Shown here in pieces: positions 1-6,364 of a stretch of 11,541 nucleotides of DNA; the first letter of the stretch is position 1; each line of letters starts with the position of its first letter. The DNA comes from HB2-32-21 sp040235495 (GTDB lineage Bacteria > Pseudomonadota > Gammaproteobacteria > Pseudomonadales > Porticoccaceae), in the NCBI GenBank assembly GCA_040235495.1, contig JBECKV010000108.1, forward strand, positions 1 through 11,541, written 5' to 3'. Both the position numbers and the translations under genes were made by a program. Below the pieces are notes generated by a model, which did not search any database, had not been told where the DNA came from, and worked only from the letters and a program-made list of their open reading frames with translations.

Positions 1-2
1 AT

Positions 3-113
3 ATCGAAGGTAAACCCAGGGACCTGCTGCTCTATTCCGGACCGGCACCGCTATTCCGGCAAAAGCTGGCGGATTGCGCCGCCAATAATTACAAGGGTTT
101 TATTTTTCAATAA
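3..113 (+). CDS. 3' end of an unrecognised protein (start outside window)
   Basis: An open frame runs from the window edge to a TAA at 111-113 and gives the last 36 residues of a protein. The tail reads like real protein, with a hydrophobic stretch (LLLYSGPAPLF), a basic/polar helix-like segment (RQKLADCAANN) and the ending YKGFIFQ. The other two frames are less convincing: one is stopped at once and the other is rich in Cys, Arg and Pro. I do not recognise the family and assign no function. The gene runs away from the minus-strand SDR, so the two converge across the 114-606 gap. A stem-loop starting 18 bases after the stop may mark the end of its transcript. Confidence that this is coding is moderate, because only the tail is visible. 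Confidence 0.55.
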   Translation: MEGKPRDLLLYSGPAPLFRQKLADCAANNYKGFIFQ

Positions 114-130
114 GCGCAGTGCTCCCATGT

Positions 131-167
131 CCCATCGGGCTGTGTTTTTTACAAGCCAGCCCGTGGG
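131..167. other. Stem-loop after the partial gene
   Basis: Bases 131-142 pair with 157-167: CCCA with TGGG and CGGGCTG with CAGCCCG, with one bulged T at 135. The 14-base loop contains a run of six T. It lies 18 bases downstream of the TAA at 111-113. It resembles a 3'-end hairpin, but the T run sits in the loop rather than after the stem, so it is not a standard intrinsic terminator. It could stabilise an RNA 3' end or act with other factors. The pairing is seen; the function is inferred. Confidence 0.4.
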
Positions 168-499
168 CGTGGGCGGTGTATGCCGTTGAATATCCATTGA
201 AAATCCGGTGATCAACAGCCAGCCTCGATCCACATAAAGCCAAGCCGGTCTGCCGACAAGATCCCGCCGTCCACGGGAACCGCCATGCTCTGGTTAACGT
301 CCACACTCTACGGGTCCCGATCGTCAGACTGTTCATCCTATTTTCGGCGGCCACTGACAATCTCAAGCGCAAGACTCGCAAGCGCAGGGGTTTCGCCACC
401 CTCAGCAGTTACCACGGCAATGGAGGTGCTCCGGAACCTCGTTTCCCGCCCCTGGCTTTGGACAGTCCACGGTATCCTGTCAGGATTTACGCACTGGAT

Positions 500-531
500 T
501 TGCCGATGGTACTAAACAAAACCATCGGCGA
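500..531. terminator. Strong hairpin beyond the SDR 3' end
   Basis: A perfect 9-bp inverted repeat, GCCGATGGT (502-510) and ACCATCGGC (521-529), flanks a 10-base A-rich loop. A T-G wobble and a T-A pair extend it to 11 pairs (500-531). It lies about 75 bases beyond the stop codon of the minus-strand SDR gene (607), where that transcript should end. No U tract follows the stem on either strand, so intrinsic termination is doubtful; an mRNA 3'-end stabiliser or Rho-assisted end is equally possible. Confidence 0.35.
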
Positions 532-606
532 TATCGACAGCCGGATTTTCCGGAAATCGTGGCGACTACCCCGGCCCGCCCTTGCGCGTCAATCGGAATG
601 TTCAAC

Positions 607-1434
607 TCACTTCGGTCGATAAACCTTGATCGGGTGATATTCCTTCTGGAAGCGGGGCTGATCCGCCCACTTGATGCCGTTGGTCAGTCCGCCGTCCACG
701 ACCATGGCCTGGCCGGTAACAAAAGTCGAGCGGTCACCGGCGAGCCAGCAGGCCATCTGGGCGATATCGTCCGGGATACCCGCTCTGGGTATCGCCTGGG
801 TTTTCTCAAACGCGGGTTTGACCCGTTCCACCAGATCATCGGATTTGCCGACGGTATTGGCGGCCAGGGGCGTGGCGATATAGCCGGGGCATATGGCATT
901 GACGCGAATAAAGTGCTCACCCAGTTCCATGGCCACGGACTTGCTCATATGTATCACCGCCGACTTGGCGCCGGCGTAGGCATGGGGGCTGTAGCCCGAG
1001 TGCAAACCGGCGATGGAGCCGGTATTGATGATGCTACCCGATTTCTGCTTTTTCATCACCGGGGCGGCGTGCTTCATGCCCAGAAACACCCCTCGCACCA
1101 GCACGTCATAGGTCATGTCGAACTCATCGACCGGCGTATCTTCAACCGGGCCCAGCACGCCACCAAATCCGGCATTGTTAAATATACAGTCCAGTCGCCC
1201 CCATTTTGATACCGCCGCATCCACCGCGGATTTGACCTGGGCTTCGTTACGAACCTCCACCTCGACGAAGGTCACGACATCACCCAGTTCAGTGGCCAGC
1301 GCCTGCCCGCGCTCCACCTGCATATCGGCGATAACCACCCGCGCGCCCTCCTCCACGAACAAGCGTACGCTGCGCTCGCCGATGCCACTGGCACCGCCGG
1401 TGATCACCGCTACTTTCCCATCCAGTTCAGCCAT
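607..1434 (-). CDS. Short-chain dehydrogenase/reductase (SDR), classical type
   Basis: A 275-residue NAD(P)-dependent oxidoreductase with a complete Rossmann fold. The cofactor motif TGGASGIG is at residues 12-19. Asp37 follows the second strand (IADM), which in this family favours NAD(H). NNAG is at 86-89, and the catalytic Ser140, Tyr153 and Lys157 lie in GSIAG and YAGAK. The fourth tetrad residue, usually Asn in a D-V-N-L-R-G context, is replaced: DVLVRGVF at 110-117 has Leu112. The C-terminal GG at 248-249 (VVDGG) is typical, and a roughly 25-residue tail follows. The ATG start is firm, with GAGGAG at 1442-1447 seven bases upstream. The length is normal to slightly long. The substrate is unknown; neighbours suggest a hydroxyacyl-CoA, alcohol or ketone in a degradation pathway, but this is inference. 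A remnant of a second SDR lies just upstream. Confidence 0.93.
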   Translation of the reverse strand: MAELDGKVAVITGGASGIGERSVRLFVEEGARVVIADMQVERGQALATELGDVVTFVEVEVRNEAQVKSAVDAAVSKWGRLDCIFNNAGFGGVLGPVEDTPVDEFDMTYDVLVRGVFLGMKHAAPVMKKQKSGSIINTGSIAGLHSGYSPHAYAGAKSAVIHMSKSVAMELGEHFIRVNAICPGYIATPLAANTVGKSDDLVERVKPAFEKTQAIPRAGIPDDIAQMACWLAGDRSTFVTGQAMVVDGGLTNGIKWADQPRFQKEYHPIKVYRPK

Positions 1435-1501
1435 TGTTTTACTCCTCTTTTTTAGTAGTTTGTTAATCGTTTGAATTCGAGATCCGGATTAATTGCTCGT
1501 C

Positions 1502-1539
1502 GTTGGCATCAACCCTGCGTGTTGGCGTTAACTCTGCAT
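1502..1539. repeat. Degenerate 19-bp tandem repeat (2 copies)
   Basis: Two adjacent 19-base units (1502-1520 and 1521-1539) start with GTTGGC and match at 15 of 19 positions; all four differences are transitions. The repeat abuts the stop codon of the SDR remnant, whose TGA is on the minus strand at 1539-1541. It lies in the leader side of the intact SDR gene and could be a diverged slippage duplication. No known operator is recognised. Confidence 0.5.
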
Positions 1540-1739
1540 CAGGTTAAAGACATTGGCCAGATGCATACGCCGTCCACATACAGGGGACAGCCGTTGATAT
1601 AAGTCGCCTGGTCGGAAGCCAGAAACAGTATGGCGTTAGCGCTATCCTCAGGCTTGCCGACGCGGCCGCAGGGCATGACTTTTGGCGCTTCCCGCTTCAG
1701 ACGTCCACTAATCTCTTCGCCGTAGACGTCGGCCAGCGC
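1539..1739 (-). pseudogene. C-terminal remnant of a second SDR gene
   Basis: Translating the minus strand from 1739 down to a TGA at 1539-1541 gives 66 residues with the diagnostic end of an SDR: PCGRVGKPEDSANAILFLAS, then DQATYINGCPLYVDGV, then CIWPMSLT. The motif G-R-x-G-x-P-E-D, the LFLASD helix and Y-I-N-G-x-x-L-x-V-D-G are all family hallmarks. The usual second Gly of the DGG motif is Val here. The glycine-rich cofactor site and the Ser-Tyr-Lys centre are missing. There is no start codon with a ribosome-binding site; the frame simply begins after the TAG (1740-1742) that ends the peptidase gene, and it is the same frame. It is therefore a truncated gene left by deletion or recombination. 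It is not a copy of the intact neighbouring SDR: the C-terminal sequences differ clearly. Confidence 0.8.
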
Positions 1740-2327
1740 CTAGGTCCAGACATGTTGCGGCATATCGTGCAAGAGTTCGCTTATCTGCCCTTCCGACAAT
1801 TCCTGCTTTTCAATCAGGCCACGGGCGACACGGCCGACGTAGTTGATGTATTCCCGTTCCACAAACAGATCCACGATGTCCTCGGCCACCCTGTCAAGAA
1901 TATCGTCATCCTTGTAACTCACATCCAGGTACTCAGCGCCCGGCAGGGAGAGTCGCAGTTTTTCCAGCCGCAAGAGTTCCACCAATGCATCGTAGTAATC
2001 CTGACCGCCATGCACTTCCCGAAAGGGCTTTTTCAGATAGACCGCCTGCGATACCGGCCCGGCGAACCGGATGCGCGTGGTGACCAGCGTCTCCCTCACC
2101 GCCAGAGGCCACAGGCGGTCAAGCTCGGGGATGCGATTGTGCAGGGTTTTGACATGGGGCGTCAGCTCAAAACGCACCACGCTCCGATCCGCCCGCGATC
2201 CCTCTTCGCCCAGTTTTGCGCCATAAACCCTTCGTCCGAAGTAATGGGAGACCACCACATGCCCGGCCTCGTGCATGGCGACAGTGGCCAGTCTTTTCTC
2301 CTGAAGTTTTTCGTCGTTCTCACTCAT
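1740..2327 (-). CDS. Stand-alone M41 (FtsH-like) zinc peptidase-domain protein
   Basis: With the start at 2327 (MSENDEKLQEK) this is a 195-residue protein. The zinc-peptidase motif HEAGH is at residues 19-23, inside AMHEAGHVVVSHYFGRRV, the arrangement seen in FtsH/M41 metallopeptidases. Further on, AGPVSQAVY and GGQDYYDAL resemble the M41 stretch that carries the third, acidic zinc ligand (candidate Asp110). There is no AAA+ ATPase domain and no transmembrane segment, so it would be a soluble peptidase-like protein whose target is unknown. The frame is open up to an ATG at 2456, but that start would overlap the divergent gene beginning at 2437, and residues before MSEN look non-conserved; neither start has a clear ribosome-binding site. 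The last residues (DMPQHVWT) meet the SDR remnant directly, so the native C-terminus may have been altered by the event that truncated that gene. Confidence 0.7.
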   Translation of the reverse strand: MSENDEKLQEKRLATVAMHEAGHVVVSHYFGRRVYGAKLGEEGSRADRSVVRFELTPHVKTLHNRIPELDRLWPLAVRETLVTTRIRFAGPVSQAVYLKKPFREVHGGQDYYDALVELLRLEKLRLSLPGAEYLDVSYKDDDILDRVAEDIVDLFVEREYINYVGRVARGLIEKQELSEGQISELLHDMPQHVWT

Positions 2328-2436
2328 GGGTCTATGGCGCCTTGCCTGGAGCAAGAGTATGCCAAAGCGTTTATGATTGCGAGTTTTAGCAGCCCCTACA
2401 AAACATGCCAAAGCGCCTTGCCCGGGATCACGTTCA

Positions 2437-3213
2437 ATGGAAAAAATACTGACCATAGAAAGTCAATATAACGGTGCCATCGGCGTCGCCAATGGCGGTT
2501 ACAGCTGTGGCGTGGTGGCCGGTTTCATAGATGGGGATGCGGAAGTTCGCCTCAGGGCGGCCCTGCCTACGGAGACGCCCTTGAGCGTCAGAACCACTGC
2601 CGACGGGGGTGTGGAGTTCCTGCTGACAGACGACCCGTCGAAACCCCGACTACTGGCTAGCGGCTGCCCCACTGTCGTCGAACTGGATATCCCGGCACCC
2701 CCGGACTACGAAACCGCCCGCGAGGCCAGCGAAAATTTTATCTTCCTGCACCGGGTCGATCCCCGAGGCTGCTATGTTTGCAGCCCCATTCGCCCGCCGG
2801 GTGAAGGATTACGCCTGTTCATCGGACCGCTGGCCGGCATTGAGAAAAAAGCCATCGGCGAAAACCTGGCAGCGGCGATTTGGCGGCCGACACGGGAACT
2901 TGCCAATGCCGAGGGTCAAATCGACCCGGTTTATGTCTGGTCGGTGCTGGACTGCCCCGGAGTGACCGCCTTGAAGCTGCGCCATCCCGCGTCCGGGGTG
3001 TTGGTGTTGGGCAGTTGCGCGGCCAGCATCAAGGAAAAACTGCCGGCCTCGGAGCACTTTATCGTCAGCGCCTGGGAAATTGCCCCACGGCAGGGTAACA
3101 AACACTTTATGGGCGTAGCCATTCATTCCCGGGCCGGCCAGCTCATGGCCTGCGCCCGGCAAGTGTGTTTTGACGTCGGTAGTGCCCTGCCTGGCGCGTC
3201 CGCCAAGACCTGA
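2437..3213 (+). CDS. Hotdog-fold protein, acyl-CoA thioesterase-like
   Basis: A 258-residue protein with two halves, each resembling a hotdog domain. The N-terminal part has YNGAIGVANGGY (11-22), like the N-terminal helix region of thioesterase-like hotdog proteins. The middle has a cysteine-rich CYVCSPIRPPGEGLRLF (112-128) and the second half begins with WRPTRELANAEG. WSVLDCPG (168-175) and the ending segment with RAGQLMACARQVCF fit a second hotdog unit. From family knowledge such proteins hydrolyse or bind acyl-CoAs, though members of this subfamily are mostly uncharacterised. The ATG at 2437 is preferred because homology-like sequence begins there; the frame is open to 2377, but the extra residues look like intergenic translation. 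The ribosome-binding site is weak (GGGATC, eight bases upstream). It diverges from the peptidase gene and converges on the carbinolamine dehydratase. The catalytic activity is inferred. Confidence 0.75.
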   Translation: MEKILTIESQYNGAIGVANGGYSCGVVAGFIDGDAEVRLRAALPTETPLSVRTTADGGVEFLLTDDPSKPRLLASGCPTVVELDIPAPPDYETAREASENFIFLHRVDPRGCYVCSPIRPPGEGLRLFIGPLAGIEKKAIGENLAAAIWRPTRELANAEGQIDPVYVWSVLDCPGVTALKLRHPASGVLVLGSCAASIKEKLPASEHFIVSAWEIAPRQGNKHFMGVAIHSRAGQLMACARQVCFDVGSALPGASAKT

Positions 3214-3219
3214 CGCGCC
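3193..3219. terminator. Inverted repeat between convergent genes
   Basis: A perfect 8-bp dyad, GGCGCGTC (3193-3200) and GACGCGCC (3212-3219), encloses an 11-base loop and spans the stop codon of the hotdog-protein gene. It is in the right place to end both convergent transcripts, but no T-rich tract follows on either side. It may be a bidirectional processing or weak termination hairpin. The dyad is seen; the role is inferred. Confidence 0.35.
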
Positions 3220-3222
3220 TAT

Positions 3223-3258
3223 CACATCAGACCAGAAAACCACATCAGACCAGAAAAC
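3223..3258. repeat. Perfect 18-bp tandem duplication
   Basis: The 18-mer CACATCAGACCAGAAAAC occurs twice back to back (3223-3240 and 3241-3258). The second copy contains the last codons and TGA stop (3245-3247) of the minus-strand carbinolamine dehydratase gene; the first copy therefore repeats its final FLV-stop just downstream. Absolute identity suggests a recent slippage duplication. Confidence 0.9.
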
Positions 3259-3562
3259 GCTTTGCCAGCGGCTCCATCTGGCCGGCCAACTCAAAATCCA
3301 GATGGGTTATGCCACCGGATTTATGGGTATACAGCCCAATTTCCACCACGTTCCAGACATTCACCCAGCGCGGATGGTGGCAGAGCTTTTCACACTCCAG
3401 TGCCGCCTGCGCCATAAAACCAAAGGCTTCGACAAAATCCTTGAAATCGTAACGGCGCAGCAGGCGACCGTCCTTGATGGCCCAGGGTGAAAGCGCATTG
3501 GCGTTCAACTCAGCCAGTCGTTTGGCCTGTTCTTCCTCGCTCAGTAGTGCGGGCTTAGTCAT
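3245..3562 (-). CDS. phhB: Pterin-4a-carbinolamine dehydratase
   Basis: A 105-residue protein of the usual size for this one-domain family. The active-site signature is complete: E58-K-L-C-H62-H63-P-R-W66, then Y78-T-H80, then G83-G-I-T-H-L-D89. From family knowledge it dehydrates 4a-hydroxytetrahydrobiopterin formed by aromatic amino-acid hydroxylases, allowing cofactor recycling; homologues also act as dimerisation cofactors or in molybdopterin-related roles. No phenylalanine hydroxylase gene is in the window, so the partner is not visible and a general pterin-salvage role is possible. The ATG start has AGGA (3571-3574) eight bases upstream. It shares its strand with the PEP synthase gene but is 141 bases beyond that gene's stop and has its own ribosome-binding site. 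The symbol phhB follows the pseudomonad name. Confidence 0.93.
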   Translation of the reverse strand: MTKPALLSEEEQAKRLAELNANALSPWAIKDGRLLRRYDFKDFVEAFGFMAQAALECEKLCHHPRWVNVWNVVEIGLYTHKSGGITHLDFELAGQMEPLAKRFLV

Positions 3563-3703
3563 AATCGTGATCCTGTTTCTTTGTTTGAATAGTCGTCAGC
3601 CGCCGCTATGTTAAAACCTGGCTGATAAATACAGCGGCGCGAAAGGGCCTGCCATGCTAGCAAACTTGCCCGAAGAGCAATAGCTCAAGAGGTTTATTCG
3701 GCA

Positions 3704-6163
3704 CTACGGTTTTGGCGGTCTGGCTTTGTCGCTGGCCAGGCGCTGCTCAACCTGATGAACCAGGTGGATGGTTTTAATCAGCGTATCCGGCGTCAGGCTG
3801 ATGGAGTCGATACCCAATTCCACCAGAAACTCCGCCATGTCGGGGTAATCCGAAGGCGCCTGGCCACAAAGCCCCGAATGTCGCCGGTTGCGTTGACAGC
3901 CTTCGACCGCCATGCGGATCATGGCCTTGACGCCGGGATCGCGTTCGTCGAAATCGTCGGCGAGGATCTCGGAATCCCTGTCTACCCCCAACGTCAGTTG
4001 GGTAAGGTCATTGGAGCCGATGGAAAAGCCATCGAACAGCTCGGCGAAAGCGTCGATCAGAATGACGTTGTTGGGTATCTCGCACATGACATAAATCTCG
4101 AGTCCCCGGTCACCCCGCTTGAGGCCGTAATCCGCCATTGCCGCCAGTACCCGTCTGGCTTCATCAATTCTCCGGCAGAAGGGAATCATGACAACGAGAT
4201 TATCCAGGCCCATTTCCTCGCGCACCCGCTTTATGGCCCGGCATTCCAGTTCAAAGCCCTCGGCATAGGCCGGATGACAATAGCGCGAGGCGCCGCGAAA
4301 GCCGATCATGGGATTGTCTTCCGCCAACTCGAAGTCCGACCCGCCCAATAGCGCGGCGTATTCATTGCTTTTGAAATCGGACATGCGCACCACCACCGGA
4401 CGCGGGTAAAACGCCGCGGCAATGGTGCCCACCCCCTCGGACAAAGCCTCGACAAAAAAGTCTTCCGGTCTTGCATAAGCCTGGGTGAGTTCCACCAACT
4501 GCCTGTGCTCCTCGCTGCTGGAAACCCGTTCAGGATAGAGCAGGGCCATCGGGTGAGCCTTTATATGCTCGGCGATAATGAACTCCATGCGCGCCAGACC
4601 GACGCCATCACAGGGCAGCTGGCCAGTCTGAAAAGCCAAATCGGGATTGCCCAGATTGACCATGACCCTGGTGCGTGTCCGGGGCAGGCTTTGGCTATCG
4701 ATGCGCTCCACCTCGAAGGTTTGCTCACCCTCATAAACCACCCCGACATCCCCTTCCGCGCATGAAACCGTCACCAGATCACCCTGACTCAACGTGGTCG
4801 TGGCGTTACCCGCGCCAACGACGGCGGTGACGCCCAGCTCGCGGGCAATAATTGCGGCGTGGCAGGTGCGCCCGCCAGTGTCGGTGACAATGGCCGAGGC
4901 CAGCCGCATGACCGGCTCCCAGTCGGGGGCGGTGTGGTTGGCGACCAGCACATCGCCAGCGCGAAAATCCACCAGATCCTCGGCCCCGTGGACAATCCGC
5001 ACCCGGCCGCTGGCGACCGACGCGCCAACGGCGCGCCCCCTGGCTCGCACAGGCAGCCGTTGCCCCACCAGCCGGTACTGATCAATACGCGTGTCGCGGC
5101 GTTGGGAAACCACTGTTTCGGGACGGGCCTGGATCAAATACAAATGCCCATCGATGCCATCCTTGGCCCACTCCATATCCATGGGCGTGGGGCGCCTGGC
5201 GCGACTGGAATAATGTTTTTCCGTGCGAATACAGTAATCGGTCAGGGTCAACACATCGTCGTCGGACAGGCAGTACCGGGCGCGCTCGCTGGCGCTGGTT
5301 TCCAGAAGTCGGGTAGCGTTACCGGAAGGATCATCCCCGTAGACCAGTTTTTTGCTCTTGCTACCCCGCTTACGGCGCAGCACCGCGCGATAGCCCTGCT
5401 GGTAGGTGGGTTTGTGAACATAAAACTCATCGGGCTCCACCGCGCCTTGAACAATGGTTTCGCCCAGACCCCAGGCAGCATTGACAAGCGCGACGTCGGG
5501 AAACCCGGTTTCAGTGTCGATGGAAAACATCACGCCGCTGGAAGCCAGGTCCGAGCGCACCATTTTCATCACCCCAATGGATAGCGAGACAGCAAAATGG
5601 TCGAAGCCCTTGTCGACACGGTAGTGAATAGCGCGATTGGTAAACAGACTGGCGAAGCAACGTCGGCAGGACTCAAGCAACTCCTCGTCGGACCCGATAT
5701 TGAGAAAAGAATCGTGCTGACCGGCAAAAGAAGCGTCGGGCAGATCCTCGGCCGTTGCCGAAGAACGGACCGCCAGACTGATCGGCCCCTCATATTGCGC
5801 GCGCAATTGCGAGACCGCGGCAAGAATTTCCTCTTTCAGGCTTCCGGGCAAGCCGGCTTCGTAAACCAGTTGACGCGCTCTCGCCCCCCGGGTGGATAAA
5901 GAGCCGATATCGTTGGCATCCAGGCTGGCCATGGTCTCGCGCAAAGCCGGCCATACCCCGGCCTGTTCCAGCATGTAGGTATAGGCCGGCGCGGTAATGG
6001 CAAAACCGTTCGGTACCCGGACGCCCTGAGGCGCCAGTTCGCGGTAGAGCTCGCCCAGGGAGGCGTTTTTGCCGCCCACCAGAGGCACATCCGCAATGGA
6101 CAGATCTTTAAACCGGCGTACAAACCGGGGTTTTGACATAGGTTGTGACATGGGTTGTGACAT
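3704..6163 (-). CDS. ppsA: Phosphoenolpyruvate synthase (pyruvate, water dikinase)
   Basis: An 819-residue protein, slightly longer than the 792-residue E. coli enzyme. It converts pyruvate, ATP and water to PEP, AMP and phosphate, the entry to gluconeogenesis from C3 compounds. All three modules are present. The N-terminal ATP-binding domain starts at VGGKNASLGEL (29-39) and includes VRSSATAEDLPDASFAGQ (132-149), DMEWAKDG and LIQARPET (343-350). The swivelling phosphohistidine domain has TGGRTCHAA with His435. The C-terminal PEP/pyruvate barrel has GVGLARMEF (520-528), GFRGASRY (621-628), GSNDLTQLTLGVDRDS (716-731) and SGLCGQAPSDYP with the catalytic Cys766. The start is uncertain: three in-frame ATGs lie within a 12-bp repeat (6163, 6151, 6139), and the ribosome-binding site is poor (GGGACG about 11 bases before the first). 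The usual regulatory kinase/phosphatase gene ppsR is not in the window. Confidence 0.97.
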   Translation of the reverse strand: MSQPMSQPMSKPRFVRRFKDLSIADVPLVGGKNASLGELYRELAPQGVRVPNGFAITAPAYTYMLEQAGVWPALRETMASLDANDIGSLSTRGARARQLVYEAGLPGSLKEEILAAVSQLRAQYEGPISLAVRSSATAEDLPDASFAGQHDSFLNIGSDEELLESCRRCFASLFTNRAIHYRVDKGFDHFAVSLSIGVMKMVRSDLASSGVMFSIDTETGFPDVALVNAAWGLGETIVQGAVEPDEFYVHKPTYQQGYRAVLRRKRGSKSKKLVYGDDPSGNATRLLETSASERARYCLSDDDVLTLTDYCIRTEKHYSSRARRPTPMDMEWAKDGIDGHLYLIQARPETVVSQRRDTRIDQYRLVGQRLPVRARGRAVGASVASGRVRIVHGAEDLVDFRAGDVLVANHTAPDWEPVMRLASAIVTDTGGRTCHAAIIARELGVTAVVGAGNATTTLSQGDLVTVSCAEGDVGVVYEGEQTFEVERIDSQSLPRTRTRVMVNLGNPDLAFQTGQLPCDGVGLARMEFIIAEHIKAHPMALLYPERVSSSEEHRQLVELTQAYARPEDFFVEALSEGVGTIAAAFYPRPVVVRMSDFKSNEYAALLGGSDFELAEDNPMIGFRGASRYCHPAYAEGFELECRAIKRVREEMGLDNLVVMIPFCRRIDEARRVLAAMADYGLKRGDRGLEIYVMCEIPNNVILIDAFAELFDGFSIGSNDLTQLTLGVDRDSEILADDFDERDPGVKAMIRMAVEGCQRNRRHSGLCGQAPSDYPDMAEFLVELGIDSISLTPDTLIKTIHLVHQVEQRLASDKARPPKP
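6128..6163 (-). repeat. 12-bp tandem repeat spanning the PEP synthase start codon
   Basis: On the minus strand, three consecutive 12-base units (6152-6163, 6140-6151, 6128-6139) read ATGTCACAACCC, ATGTCACAACCT and ATGTCAAAACCC. Each encodes M-S-Q/K-P in the reading frame of PEP synthase, so the protein either begins MSQPMSQPMSKP or starts at an internal Met. The unit length keeps the frame. This looks like replication slippage that multiplied the initiation region. Confidence 0.92.
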
Positions 6164-6364
6164 AGTCAGGCTTACGTCCCATCCAGGCCCTGCTCAAGCC
6201 TGGTATACACACTATGAATGACGTCCGCCGTTTCAACACTTGACCTACAGAAACGACGGAGTACCCGACGCCTAAGCGCCAGTACCAGGAAACTATAGCC
6301 TCCGGCCGCGGACATTGACCCCCATCTGGATCAACCAAAGGGAGATTTGCCCACCTCGACAAGC
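6164..6364 (-). promoter_or_regulatory. Likely promoter/leader region of PEP synthase
   Basis: These 201 bases separate the start of PEP synthase from the stop of the CoA transferase upstream on the same strand, so a separate promoter is likely here. On the minus strand a TTGAAA (near 6232-6237) is followed at 16 bases by TAGTGT, a poor sigma-70 match. A 6-bp dyad, CCAGGC (6183-6188) and GCCTGG (6198-6203), sits in the presumed leader and could be an operator or a small hairpin. No Cra or other known site is confidently recognised. Positions of promoter elements are tentative. Confidence 0.3.

Larger units (their letters stand above)
114..606. other. 493-base gap with no convincing gene
   Basis: No frame has the combination of start, ribosome-binding site and protein-like composition expected of a gene. 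There is no tRNA-like T-loop motif. The best coding-like trace is on the minus strand, open from 511 down to a TAG at 338-340. Its end reads AVVTAEGGETPALASLALE followed by IVSGRRK and a stop. It has no ATG start and is closed upstream by a TAG at 512-514, so it could be a decayed gene or chance. The stretch also holds stem-loops at 131-167 and 500-531 and a small dyad (CCGGA-TTT-TCCGG) near 542-554. I see no insertion sequence ends. Confidence 0.5.

Noticed and set aside
507..620. Short plus-strand ORF beginning MVLNKTIGDIDSRIFRKSW
   Set aside because: It starts inside a strong hairpin, lacks a ribosome-binding site and runs into the SDR gene end.
559..1209. Plus-strand open frame (216 codons) opposite the SDR
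   Set aside because: The minus strand encodes a complete SDR with a strong ribosome-binding site; the plus frame shows no family motif.
3601..3639. 7-bp inverted repeat CGCCGCT/AGCGGCG between PEP synthase and carbinolamine dehydratase
   Set aside because: The loop is 25 bases and no T tract follows; too weak to call a terminator.
4859..5584. Plus-strand open frame (241 codons) opposite PEP synthase
   Set aside because: Antisense shadow of conserved PEP synthase domains; no recognisable protein motif.
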